A stretch of 64,000 bases of DNA from an uncultured Eubacterium sp. (GTDB lineage Bacteria > Bacillota > Clostridia > Oscillospirales > Acutalibacteraceae). The first letter of the stretch is position 1, and every line of letters starts with the position of its first letter. Location: positions 124,001 to 188,000 of the forward strand of contig NZ_CAKTGT010000003.1 in the NCBI RefSeq assembly GCF_934561735.1. The letters are read 5' to 3'. The position numbers and the translations under genes are program-made. This document shows, one piece after another, positions 1 through 7,897 of the stretch. Below the pieces are notes generated by a model. That model did not search any database. It was not told the DNA's origin and saw nothing but the letters and a program-made list of their open reading frames with translations.

Positions 1-1409
1 TGAGAGCCGAGCACATTGCCGAAACGAACTGCGGCATACTTTGTATTTTTGCTTTTATCGTTCATGTACTGAACGATAATTTCGGTAATTCTTTTGGTGC
101 AACCCATAACATTTGTAGGATTAACCGCCTTGTCGGTGGAAAGAATTACCATTTTATTAACCTTGTATTCATCGGCAACAACAGCAACATTGTAAGTGCC
201 GAAAACATTGTTTTTTACTGCCTCGCAAGGGCTGTCCTCCATAAGCGGAACATGCTTGTGAGCCGCCGCGTGGAACACAACATCCGGATGGAATTCCTCC
301 ATAATTTCACGAAGTCTGTCTATATCTCTGACAGAGCCTATACGAACATCAATGTCTATCAAATCGCCGTACTTTTCGTTAAGCTGATTTGCAAGCTCAA
401 ACGCACAATTTTCATAAATATCAAAAATAGCAATCCTTTTCGGAGTGTATCTTGCAACCTGATTGCAAATTTCCGAACCTATTGAGCCGCCACCGCCCGT
501 TACCAATACCGTTGCACCTACAAGATAACGGCAGGCTTTTTTATCAAGCGTAATTTCAGGGCGGGACAAAAGGTCGGCAATATCAACATTACGGATTTTT
601 TTAGGGTTGCCGGCATCAAACATTTCCTCCTGCGACGGGCTGGTTTTTACATTGCATTTGGTTTTCATCGCAATAGACAGGATTTCTTTTTGTCTTGCTT
701 TTGAAGCAGACGGCAAGCAAAGAATAATCGTGTCTATTCTGTATTTCTCCGCTATTTCGGGAATTGACTCACAATTACCCACAACCTTAACGCCGCTGAT
801 TTTTTTGCGAAGCTTTGCAGGATTGTCATCAACGGCAATTATCGGTCTGCCCTTTTCGTAATTATCATTTCTGAGCATTTCAATTACAAAATTGCCCATA
901 AATCCGGCACCGACAATCATTACTCGCTCATTTTTTGAACTTCTGGCAATAATCTGTGACGGAACAACACGCAAAATTCTGTAAGCTATGCGTATACCTG
1001 CTATGCAAAAAACAAAGAGAAGCCAGCAAAGCATATACGAATATATCGGCATTCTGCCATCAATTCCGATGATGTCTTCAAACAGAACCCTATCAACAAA
1101 TATGAGTACCAAATCAATCACCGTGGCACTGCCAAAACTGCGTATGATTTCGTCTACGCCGGCAAAACTCCACACGCTGTTGTAAAGCCCAAATGCAAAA
1201 TTTGAAACAATACACACAAACGCCAATATCACTATATGCCAAGCAGACATTACAATACTTGAATACGAACTGTTTGCAACTGTGCCGTTCATAGTTATGT
1301 AGCAAGCCAGATAGTTTGATGAAATGAGCAAAGTAACATCAAGAAAAGCAATAATTATCTTTCTTATCAACGCCGCAAATCTTTGCTCTATAAACCTTTT
1401 CTCCGACAT
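1..1409 (-). CDS. Polysaccharide biosynthesis protein, FlaA1/WbpM/PglF-type nucleotide-sugar 4,6-dehydratase (C-terminus off the window)
   Basis: The reading frame is open to the left edge, so the C-terminus is missing; about 469 residues are visible. The start is the ATG at 1409, preceded by a strong GGGAGGAGAA site. Four membrane segments lie in roughly the first 140 residues, followed by a first Rossmann motif (VGAGFMGNF, near residue 166) and a second, SDR-type motif (VTGGGGSIGSE, near residue 305). The motif STDKAVNPTNVMG, with Met where classical SDRs have the catalytic Tyr, is typical of long membrane-bound UDP-GlcNAc-type 4,6-dehydratases. The family starts the synthesis of modified sugars for surface glycans or glycoproteins. 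Exact substrate unknown. Confidence 0.9.
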   Translation of the reverse strand, partial: MSEKRFIEQRFAALIRKIIIAFLDVTLLISSNYLACYITMNGTVANSSYSSIVMSAWHIVILAFVCIVSNFAFGLYNSVWSFAGVDEIIRSFGSATVIDLVLIFVDRVLFEDIIGIDGRMPIYSYMLCWLLFVFCIAGIRIAYRILRVVPSQIIARSSKNERVMIVGAGFMGNFVIEMLRNDNYEKGRPIIAVDDNPAKLRKKISGVKVVGNCESIPEIAEKYRIDTIILCLPSASKARQKEILSIAMKTKCNVKTSPSQEEMFDAGNPKKIRNVDIADLLSRPEITLDKKACRYLVGATVLVTGGGGSIGSEICNQVARYTPKRIAIFDIYENCAFELANQLNEKYGDLIDIDVRIGSVRDIDRLREIMEEFHPDVVFHAAAHKHVPLMEDSPCEAVKNNVFGTYNVAVVADEYKVNKMVILSTDKAVNPTNVMGCTKRITEIIVQYMNDKSKNTKYAAVRFGNVLGS

Positions 1410-1443
1410 TCAGTTTCTCCTCCCGATTTTAGTCTGACAAAAA

Positions 1444-2793
1444 TCACTTATTTTCATCGTCTTTATCTTGCTTTTTCTTTTGTACACATTTTCTGATTAC
1501 AAATGCCAAAAGGCCAAGAACTACCGTTGCGCCCCCAATCGCAAGCGGTACAAAATAATACTCGTTATTATTTTTCAACTTTTGAATATTAATGCCAATT
1601 TCATTGAGCTTTTGCTCGTTTGTTTTTTCAATATTAGAAGTTGATGTTGTAATTTCTTCAACATAATCGTTTGCCGTTTTTTGCCTTGTTACCTCGGCTG
1701 AAGTTGACGAAACGGTAAAATCGCATTGCTTGTAAATTTCATCGTTTGCACAAACAACAACGGTTGCCGTGCCTTCGCCTATAGCTTTAATTTCGCCGCC
1801 TTTTTCTATTTGAATAACGCCCTCTTCGTCACAAAAATATCCCACAACGGCAGTTGCGTTAAGCGGTTCAAGAGTGTATCCGAGTTCTACACTGTCGCCA
1901 ACCTCAAGATTTGTTGTTGAAGCGTAAATTTCCATATCCTGTGCAGGAACATTCTTGGACTTTGTTGTCTTTTGCTTTGTGGTTGTTTCAGGCTTGGCGG
2001 TTGTTGTTGCTGTTGTGGTTGCCTGAGTTGTCGTCACCTTTTTTTTGGTGGTTTTTTGCTTTGTTGTTGCAGTTGTTTTGGCAGTTGTGACTTTCTTCGT
2101 TGCTGTCACAGCCTTTTTAGTGGTTGTCGGTTTCTTCGTGGTTACAGCCTTTTTTGTTGTGGTAACTTTTTTTGTGGTTGTTGCCTTTTTTGTAGTAGTC
2201 TGTTTAACCGTACCGTTTTTTGCCAAAGAAGTATAATCGGGATTTCCGTAGCCCATAATGGCGGAAATATTGTTATACGGCTTTGAACCGGTTGTTGTAT
2301 ACTTTCTTGCCTTAACCTTACCCGAACAGTTACCCTCTACGGTATAAACAGTGCTTCCGTCGATATAATCAACCAATCCGACATGCTGACTTGAGCCGTT
2401 ACCCGACCAGTCAAAAAATATCAAGTCGCCTTTTTTCGGAGTGTATCCGGACTCACGAGTGTGGTATCTGTCACGGTTTTTATACCAACTGATCATAGAA
2501 TTGCAGTTGCCGCCGCTCGGAACAATACTTTTATACATTGCAACATCAAGGTTATTGCCGGCTTTGTTAAAGCACCAAAGCACAAAGGTTGTACACCATC
2601 CGCCTTGATAGCCGTACCATTCGCCGTACTTACAATATGAACTTGTACCTGTATACCCAACCTCACCATTGGCAACATCAAGCACTTCGCTTTGCATATC
2701 ACTCACAGATGCGGCATAAGTGTTTACCGGCACGGCACCGAACATCAAAACCGCAACAAGCAAAACAGATATAATTTTTTGTAATCGTTTCAT
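1444..2793 (-). CDS. Secreted, membrane-anchored CHAP-domain protein with Thr/Lys-rich linker and Ig-like domain
   Basis: Start chosen at ATG 2793, preceded by GGTGG and opening with a clean signal peptide (MKRLQKIIS... ending near TYAAS); an in-frame start 81 bases upstream would put 27 polar/hydrophobic residues before it. The 449-residue protein has a CHAP-like cysteine peptidase/amidase domain (about residues 35-180) with the catalytic Cys in GGWCTTFV (about residue 67) and His in SQHVGLVDY (about 137). A TTTKK-type repeat linker follows (about 198-280), then a bacterial Ig-like (Big2) domain (about 285-365), one hydrophobic segment near residue 405 and a basic tail. CHAP enzymes cleave peptidoglycan peptides; this one would act on the wall while tethered to the membrane. 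Function beyond the domain is not known. Confidence 0.85.
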   Translation of the reverse strand: MKRLQKIISVLLVAVLMFGAVPVNTYAASVSDMQSEVLDVANGEVGYTGTSSYCKYGEWYGYQGGWCTTFVLWCFNKAGNNLDVAMYKSIVPSGGNCNSMISWYKNRDRYHTRESGYTPKKGDLIFFDWSGNGSSQHVGLVDYIDGSTVYTVEGNCSGKVKARKYTTTGSKPYNNISAIMGYGNPDYTSLAKNGTVKQTTTKKATTTKKVTTTKKAVTTKKPTTTKKAVTATKKVTTAKTTATTKQKTTKKKVTTTQATTTATTTAKPETTTKQKTTKSKNVPAQDMEIYASTTNLEVGDSVELGYTLEPLNATAVVGYFCDEEGVIQIEKGGEIKAIGEGTATVVVCANDEIYKQCDFTVSSTSAEVTRQKTANDYVEEITTSTSNIEKTNEQKLNEIGINIQKLKNNNEYYFVPLAIGGATVVLGLLAFVIRKCVQKKKQDKDDENK

Positions 2794-2845
2794 ACATCCA
2801 CCATTAAAATATATAATTAGACATAAAATTATTTTTACCGTTTTA

Positions 2846-2874
2846 ATTATAACTGCACGCTTGACAAAAATCAA
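2846..2874 (-). promoter_or_regulatory. Promoter of the CHAP-domain gene
   Basis: On the minus strand TTGATT (2869-2874), a 17-base spacer and TATAAT (2846-2851) form a near-consensus housekeeping promoter about 45 bases upstream of the start codon at 2793. It is divergent from the ECF S-component promoter. Confidence 0.7.
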
Positions 2875-2904
2875 CCGTATTTTTCATTATTTACAATTTA
2901 CATA

Positions 2905-2933
2905 TTGATTTTTGATATTTGAAGTACTATAAT
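2905..2933 (+). promoter_or_regulatory. Promoter of the ECF S-component gene
   Basis: TTGATT (2905-2910), 17 bases, TATAAT (2928-2933). The predicted transcript starts at about 2940, exactly where the folded leader begins. Confidence 0.75.
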
Positions 2934-2939
2934 AGCACC

Positions 2940-3029
2940 GCACTGTATCCGAAGAGAAAAATATCTTTCTCGGCTAAAGCGATTTTATGTGTTATTCGCA
3001 GGGCTTTGGAACAGTAGCAGAAAGGAAAA
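2940..3029 (+). ncRNA. Structured leader, candidate three-way-junction cis-regulatory RNA
   Basis: The leader can fold into a closing helix ACTGT (2942-2946) with ACAGT (3011-3015). This encloses one hairpin GAGAAA/TTTCTC (about 2955-2975) and a second hairpin GCGA/TCGC (about 2980-3000). The ribosome binding site (AAAGGA, about 3021-3026) lies just after the closing helix. ECF S-component genes are often controlled by vitamin-sensing riboswitches, but no consensus I know (TPP, FMN, cobalamin, THF, preQ1) matches. The fold was read by eye, not computed. Confidence 0.4.
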
Positions 3030-3035
3030 TTGAAT

Positions 3036-3611
3036 ATGAAAAACACAAAAACACAAAAGATAGTGGGCATAGGTCTTTTCACCGCTATCATAGTTGCCCT
3101 CCAGCTTCTTGCGGCATCTATCAAATTCGGACCGTTTTCAATCACATTGGTGCTTGCACCTATCGTTATCGGCTCTGCTCTTTACGGCATTGGCGCGGGA
3201 GCATGGCTCGGTGCTGCATTTGGCGTAAGCGTTCTTATCAGTGGTGATGCGGCAGCATTTATGACCATCAACCCGGCAGGCACAGTGGTTACCGTATTGC
3301 TCAAAGGCTTGCTTGCAGGTCTTGTTGCAGGATTGATTTACAAAGCACTTGAAAAGAAGAACAAAACCTTCGCGGTTGTTTTGGCAGGTATTGCCTGCCC
3401 GATAGTCAACACAGGCATATTCCTTGCAGGTTGCTATCTCTTCTTCCAAGAATGGTTGGTTTCTGTATTCGGCACAACAGGTTTTGCAACCGTTGTAACC
3501 GGTCTTGTGTCAGTTAACTTCGCCGTTGAACTCGGCATCAATATGGTTTTGGCTTCTGTTATTGTAAGAGTTATCGACATCGGCAAAAAACAATTAAAGA
3601 AAAATTCATAA
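3036..3611 (+). CDS. ECF transporter S component (vitamin-type substrate-binding membrane subunit)
   Basis: The start is ATG 3036, nine bases after AAAGGA, in preference to the TTG at 3030 which is too close to that site. The 191-residue product is almost entirely hydrophobic with about six membrane helices and a Lys-rich end. The segments FGPFSITLVLAPIVIGSALYG and TVLLKGLLAGLVAGLIYKAL resemble the COG4684-like group of energy-coupling factor S components. Such subunits bind a vitamin and dock on a shared EcfAAT module, which is not encoded here. Pantothenate is one substrate suggested for relatives, but I cannot assign it from the sequence. The folded leader suggests ligand-responsive control. 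Confidence 0.75.
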   Translation: MKNTKTQKIVGIGLFTAIIVALQLLAASIKFGPFSITLVLAPIVIGSALYGIGAGAWLGAAFGVSVLISGDAAAFMTINPAGTVVTVLLKGLLAGLVAGLIYKALEKKNKTFAVVLAGIACPIVNTGIFLAGCYLFFQEWLVSVFGTTGFATVVTGLVSVNFAVELGINMVLASVIVRVIDIGKKQLKKNS

Positions 3612-3630
3612 AACATAAAACATAATACAT

Positions 3631-3663
3631 AAATACCGACTTTGCACAGGTCGGTATTTTTTA
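3631..3663 (+). terminator. Intrinsic terminator after the ECF S-component gene
   Basis: Stem AAATACCGAC/GTCGGTATTT with loop around 3641-3649, followed by a T-run. It lies 20 bases after the stop codon. Confidence 0.85.
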
Positions 3664-3666
3664 TTG

Positions 3667-3695
3667 TTGTGTAAACGGCAGAAAAATGTTATAAT
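3667..3695 (+). promoter_or_regulatory. Promoter of rlmB
   Basis: TTGTGT (3667-3672), 17 bases, TATAAT (3690-3695), 31 bases before the rlmB start. It directly follows the terminator of the preceding gene. Confidence 0.65.
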
Positions 3696-3726
3696 ATCTA
3701 CAATAAAACAAAAATCGGTGGAAAAA

Positions 3727-4506
3727 ATGAAATACGAAAACGAAAAAGAAAAAGACAGAGATTACAAAACAAATGACAACCTCGTTATCGGCAGAAATGC
3801 CGTAACAGAGCTTCTCAAAAGCAACAGAGAGGTTGAAAACGTACTTATAGCCAAGGGCGAACATGAAGGTTCAATCAACAGAATAATCGCTCTTTGCAAA
3901 GAAAAGAAAATCGTTATCAAAAATGTTGACAGAAAAAAACTTGACTTTTTAGCTCCGGGCGGCAACCATCAGGGTGTTGTTGCAAATGTGCCGGCACACG
4001 AGTATTCAACTGTTGACGAAATACTTGCATACGCAGAAGAAAAAGGCGAAGCACCGTTTATCATAATGTGCGACGAAATTGAGGACAGCCACAACCTCGG
4101 CGCAATCATCAGAACAGCCGAAGCTTGCGGTGCACACGGTATAATCATTCCTAAAAGGCGGAATGTAGGTCTTAACTTTATCGTTGCAAAAACAAGCTGC
4201 GGAGCACTTGAATATATGAAAGTTGCAAGAGTTACAAACCTTGCATCAACCATTGACGAACTGAAAAAGAAAAACATTTGGGTTTATGCCGCAGATATGG
4301 ACGGTCAGCGTTGGGACAAGACCGATTTTTCGGGCGGTGCATGCCTTGTTGTGGGCAACGAGGGTGACGGAGTAGGCAGACTCATCAAAGAAAAATGTGA
4401 TGTTACCGTCAGCTTGCCTATGCTCGGCAAAGTAAACAGCCTGAACGCATCGGTTGCGGCAGGCATATTAATGTACGAAATTGCAAGACAACGACTTGAT
4501 AAGTAG
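3727..4506 (+). CDS. rlmB: 23S rRNA 2'-O-methyltransferase, TrmH/SpoU family (RlmB-like)
   Basis: Start ATG 3727 follows GGTGGA; it gives 259 residues and a short charged N-terminus. The SpoU substrate-binding domain covers about residues 15-85. The trefoil-knot SPOUT methyltransferase domain follows, with motif 1 (NLGAIIRTAEACG), motif 2 (LVVGNEGDGV) and motif 3 (LPMLGKVNSLNASVAAGI), all intact. RlmB methylates the ribose of G2251 in 23S rRNA using SAM; relatives methylate other rRNA or tRNA sites, so exact specificity is inferred. A second SpoU protein is at 46781-47554. The next gene starts eight bases downstream and is probably cotranscribed. Confidence 0.9.
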   Translation: MKYENEKEKDRDYKTNDNLVIGRNAVTELLKSNREVENVLIAKGEHEGSINRIIALCKEKKIVIKNVDRKKLDFLAPGGNHQGVVANVPAHEYSTVDEILAYAEEKGEAPFIIMCDEIEDSHNLGAIIRTAEACGAHGIIIPKRRNVGLNFIVAKTSCGALEYMKVARVTNLASTIDELKKKNIWVYAADMDGQRWDKTDFSGGACLVVGNEGDGVGRLIKEKCDVTVSLPMLGKVNSLNASVAAGILMYEIARQRLDK

Positions 4507-4514
4507 GAGAAACA

Positions 4515-6932
4515 ATGAGCGACAGCAACCTTTCGATTGACGAAATCATCAAAAGAGCGGAAATAATCAAAGCACAGGCTGAACAGCAGTTAAAGGACGC
4601 CCAAAAGAATTTGGACGAAATGGCTCGTTCGGCTATTGACGAGGTTACGGTTGACAGCGAAGCAGTTATGAAAAAGGTTGAGGAACTCAGCGACGAAGAA
4701 GCGGATGTCAAAGAATTCATTCCGTCCAAATCAAAAAAGACATCGGACAAAACAATAGCTTTTCCAAAGTTCAACAAGAAAAAGCAGGACAATTCCGATA
4801 ACGACATAAAAGAACATAATGCAGAAAATATCAAGATTATCGACAAAACCATCGTTATAGGCTGCGAGGAAGAAGACATTTTTGAAAAACCGATTATTCC
4901 AAGTGACAAAACGCGTCCTGTTATTCTCACGCCTAAAAGTGAAGAAAAAAGTCCGGACAGATTGCAAGAGGTTCCTACAATCGTAGCAAGAGAAAACCTC
5001 GGCAAATATCTTGAAGGCACGGATGACGATAACGAGGAAACCGGCATACAGATATGTTTTGAGGGCTTTGATGACGAAACGGAAGAAGTGCCTACGATAG
5101 ATGAAGAAGTTGCCGAAAAAATCCTGATTGAGCAAAGAAAAGAAAAAGTAAACAAATTCAGACTTTTCGGTCCGGACGAAACGGACACCGAACTCGGCGA
5201 CAAAGAATTTGAAGAAAAAGACTACAAAACAAAAGACGACAGGCAGGCAATCCTTACCTCCCTGTTAAAGAAAAAAACCACAGTCGGCATACAAACAATT
5301 ATTTCCGTTGTGATTTTTGTATTGCTTCTTTTGATGACGGTATTCAAAGACACCGAATATTTGCCGCAAATCATTGCAGAAAACGAAAAATATTTTATTA
5401 CCGCATCGGTGCTGACACTTTTAACCGTAGCGGCAAACTTTAATATTTTTTTGCACGGCTTCAATTTTAAAAAAGGAATCAACACCGATTTTGCGGTTTC
5501 AGTTCTCAGCTTAGCCGTAGCGGCACAAACCGTAGCATTTGCATTTCACGAGGATTTATGGCTGAACAACGGAATTTTTCTCGGTTCGGCACTTGCATTT
5601 GCCTATGTTTTGGCATTACTTGGAAAAAGACAGATACTTATAAGAATAATTGACAATTTTGATTTTATCATCAACAGCGGAGAAACCTATTGCCTTGAAA
5701 ACATTGCAAATGTGCTTGATGTAAAGGTTCTTTGCCGAGGCAACATCGATGAGGAAGACGCAATAATCAAAACAAGCGTTAAAACCGATTTGCCTACAAA
5801 TTTTATGGAAATAAGTTGCAAAAGCGAACCGTCGGACAAAACGGCACGAGTTATTACACCGATAACGATTTTATTAAGCGGGCTTTTGCTTGTTGTTATC
5901 GGATTAAAGGACAATTTTGCAACAGGAATAAACATTGCCGCTTGTGCTTTGACAATTTCGACCCCGATTTCGCTTTTATACATTATGAACGGAATCCTAA
6001 CCGACATATCGGCAGAGCTTGACAAATACGGTGCAAGAGTGTGCGGCTTTGAGGGTGCACAAATGGCGGCTTCCACTGATGCGGTTGTGCTTGAAGCGGC
6101 AAATCTTTTTGGCACCCACGGATGTGATTTGCACGGAATCAAAGTGTTTAACAACACAAAAATCGACGATGCAATCATTTATGCGGCGGCTGTTATCATC
6201 AAAACAAAGAGTCCGCTTGCACATGTTTTTGACGATGTTATCATAGGCAAGCAATCGATTTTGCCAAAGGTTGACAGCGTACAATACGAAGAACAAATGG
6301 GCACATCTGCGTGGGTATATCACAAAAAGGTACTTGTAGGCAACAGGAACCTACTCATTAATCACGGTGTTAATGTGCCTAAAATGAGTTTTGAACAAAA
6401 ATACACCCGACGAAACAGGAAGGCACTTTATCTTGCGGTTGACGGCAAAATTTTGGCAATGTTTGTTGTGTCATACAGTGCCGATCCGGACCTGAAAAGA
6501 GAGCTTACAAAACTTGAAAAAACAGGCATTACACTGATAGTAAAGAGCAGCGACCCTTACATCAATGAAGAAAGCCTTGCAAATCTGTTTGACCTGCCTA
6601 AAGGCTACATCAGGGTTATGAACCGTCAGGCGGCAAGAGTGTTTGAAAAATATTCGGATATGCAAGTAGAAAAGTCTCCGGCATATGTTGTACACAACGG
6701 CACGGCAAAAGGTCTTATTTCATCAATGCGAGGAGCACTCAATGTCATTGCTTCAAAAAAAATCGTTGCTTTTTTGACATCATTCGGTTGTGCTCTCGGT
6801 TTTGCAACCGTAGCATTTCTCGGAATTATCGGATGGTACAGCCAAATCACCGACACGGCAATCATTATCAGTCAGGCGGTATGGGGCATATTTACCCTTG
6901 CTGTTTCAAAATTAAAGCGGATAAGCTTTTAA
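4515..6932 (+). CDS. Degenerate P1B-type ATPase-like membrane protein (predicted catalytically dead)
   Basis: The 805-residue protein has an acidic, probably disordered cytoplasmic N-terminus of about 250 residues. Membrane helices follow at about 254-277 and in pairs up to about 495, then a large soluble region and two C-terminal helices (about 743-803). Order and spacing match a heavy-metal P-type ATPase: CALTISTP (about 477-484) stands where CPC-ALxxxTP sits, and VLVGNRNLL (about 606) matches the nucleotide-domain VLVGN segment. However the DKTGT site reads VVLEAANLF (Glu527 in place of the phosphorylated Asp), TGD reads SSD, no GDGxND motif is present, and the actuator domain is shortened. 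It cannot use the usual phospho-Asp cycle. Role unknown. Confidence 0.7.
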   Translation: MSDSNLSIDEIIKRAEIIKAQAEQQLKDAQKNLDEMARSAIDEVTVDSEAVMKKVEELSDEEADVKEFIPSKSKKTSDKTIAFPKFNKKKQDNSDNDIKEHNAENIKIIDKTIVIGCEEEDIFEKPIIPSDKTRPVILTPKSEEKSPDRLQEVPTIVARENLGKYLEGTDDDNEETGIQICFEGFDDETEEVPTIDEEVAEKILIEQRKEKVNKFRLFGPDETDTELGDKEFEEKDYKTKDDRQAILTSLLKKKTTVGIQTIISVVIFVLLLLMTVFKDTEYLPQIIAENEKYFITASVLTLLTVAANFNIFLHGFNFKKGINTDFAVSVLSLAVAAQTVAFAFHEDLWLNNGIFLGSALAFAYVLALLGKRQILIRIIDNFDFIINSGETYCLENIANVLDVKVLCRGNIDEEDAIIKTSVKTDLPTNFMEISCKSEPSDKTARVITPITILLSGLLLVVIGLKDNFATGINIAACALTISTPISLLYIMNGILTDISAELDKYGARVCGFEGAQMAASTDAVVLEAANLFGTHGCDLHGIKVFNNTKIDDAIIYAAAVIIKTKSPLAHVFDDVIIGKQSILPKVDSVQYEEQMGTSAWVYHKKVLVGNRNLLINHGVNVPKMSFEQKYTRRNRKALYLAVDGKILAMFVVSYSADPDLKRELTKLEKTGITLIVKSSDPYINEESLANLFDLPKGYIRVMNRQAARVFEKYSDMQVEKSPAYVVHNGTAKGLISSMRGALNVIASKKIVAFLTSFGCALGFATVAFLGIIGWYSQITDTAIIISQAVWGIFTLAVSKLKRISF

Positions 6933-6938
6933 CAAATA

Positions 6939-6967
6939 TTGACAACTCAAACAATTTTTAATATAAT
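6939..6967 (+). promoter_or_regulatory. Promoter of the degV-family gene
   Basis: TTGACA (6939-6944), 17 bases, TATAAT (6962-6967): a full consensus promoter 36 bases before the start codon. Confidence 0.8.
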
Positions 6968-7003
6968 AAAATCCACAAAATAATTATAAAGGCAGATAAC
7001 CTA

Positions 7004-7855
7004 ATGAGTTTTAGAATTATTGCAGACAGCTGTTGTGACAAAACAGAGAGAATGAAAAATTGGAACAATATCACCTTTGTTCCGCTCACACTTAGCATTG
7101 ACAACTATACTATACAAGATGACGAAAATTTTGACCAAGACGATTTTATCAGAAGAACCCTTGAATCAAAAAATGTTCCAAAAACAGCATGTCCGTCACC
7201 GGAAGCATTTGCAAGTGCAATGGATTGTGACGAGGACGACATCTATGTTTTGACAATTACAGACAAACTTTCGGGCACATACAACAGTGCTCTTCAAGGC
7301 AAAATGCTTTTTGAAGAAGAACATCCGGGCAAAAATGTTCATGTATTCAATTCTCTTGCAACATCAGGACTTGAAAGCCTGATTGCAGAAAAAATTAAAG
7401 AACTCGGCGACAACGGTGCAGATTTTGAAACAATAGTTTCCACTGTTGAAGATTTTATTGTTAACCACACAGCACTTTATTTTTGCCTTGAAACATTCGA
7501 TGTTCTCAACCAAAACGGCAGACTTTACGCTATGGCTGCAACAATCCTCAAAAAAATCAAGCTCAAGTTAATCTGCGAAAGAACACAAGAGGGTTCTGTA
7601 AAACTTGCAGGTCAGGAATTCAGCTCAAACAGAGCACTTATTAAAATGGCAAGCATCATAGCAGGTGAAGTTAAGGATAAAAACCCGAGCGAGCAAAGAA
7701 TCATACTTTCCCATGTTTGTTGTGAGGACAAAGCAAAACTTGTTGCCGACAAACTCAAGGATGTAGGCTTCGGCTCGATTGAAATCGTTAAGGCAAGCGG
7801 GCTCAATTCAACATATGCCGCAAACGGCGGACTTCTCGTATCATTCACAAAATAA
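7004..7855 (+). CDS. DegV family fatty-acid-binding protein
   Basis: The 283-residue protein has the two-domain DegV fold: IIADSCCD near the N-terminus, TLSID at the second strand, and the conserved LTITDKLSGTYNSA segment (about residues 83-96) that contacts the fatty-acid carboxylate. A second domain contains FCLETFDVLNQNGR (about 160-175). Family members (FakB) bind a fatty acid so that FakA kinase can phosphorylate it for phospholipid synthesis; no fakA is in this window. The gene has its own strong promoter and a following hairpin, so it is probably monocistronic. The Shine-Dalgarno (AAAGG) is rather distant from the ATG. Confidence 0.9.
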   Translation: MSFRIIADSCCDKTERMKNWNNITFVPLTLSIDNYTIQDDENFDQDDFIRRTLESKNVPKTACPSPEAFASAMDCDEDDIYVLTITDKLSGTYNSALQGKMLFEEEHPGKNVHVFNSLATSGLESLIAEKIKELGDNGADFETIVSTVEDFIVNHTALYFCLETFDVLNQNGRLYAMAATILKKIKLKLICERTQEGSVKLAGQEFSSNRALIKMASIIAGEVKDKNPSEQRIILSHVCCEDKAKLVADKLKDVGFGSIEIVKASGLNSTYAANGGLLVSFTK

Positions 7856-7860
7856 ACAAA

Positions 7861-7893
7861 ATCCCCTGTCGTCTGTTCGGCAGGGATATTTTT
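7861..7893 (+). terminator. Hairpin between degV-family gene and pseudouridine synthase gene
   Basis: ATCCCCTG (7861-7868) pairs with CAGGGAT (7881-7887), followed by a T-stretch. It can serve as the terminator of the upstream gene. The 3' arm also carries the only Shine-Dalgarno-like sequence (AGGGA) of the downstream gene. Confidence 0.7.
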
Positions 7894-7897
7894 AACT

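Noticed and set aside
1926..2236. TTTKK-coding segment as a tandem DNA repeat of separate interest
   Set aside because: The DNA units are irregular; the pattern is explained by protein linker composition.
1972..2286. Plus-strand ORF extremely rich in Cys and Phe
   Set aside because: It is the antisense shadow of the Thr/Lys repeat linker of the CHAP-domain protein; no ribosome binding site or homology.
2940..3029. TPP, FMN, THF, cobalamin or preQ1 riboswitch call
   Set aside because: None of the signature sequences of these classes is present; only an unassigned fold can be supported.
4515..6932. Annotation as an active heavy-metal translocating ATPase
   Set aside because: The invariant Asp, TGD and GDGxND motifs are all absent, so activity cannot be claimed.
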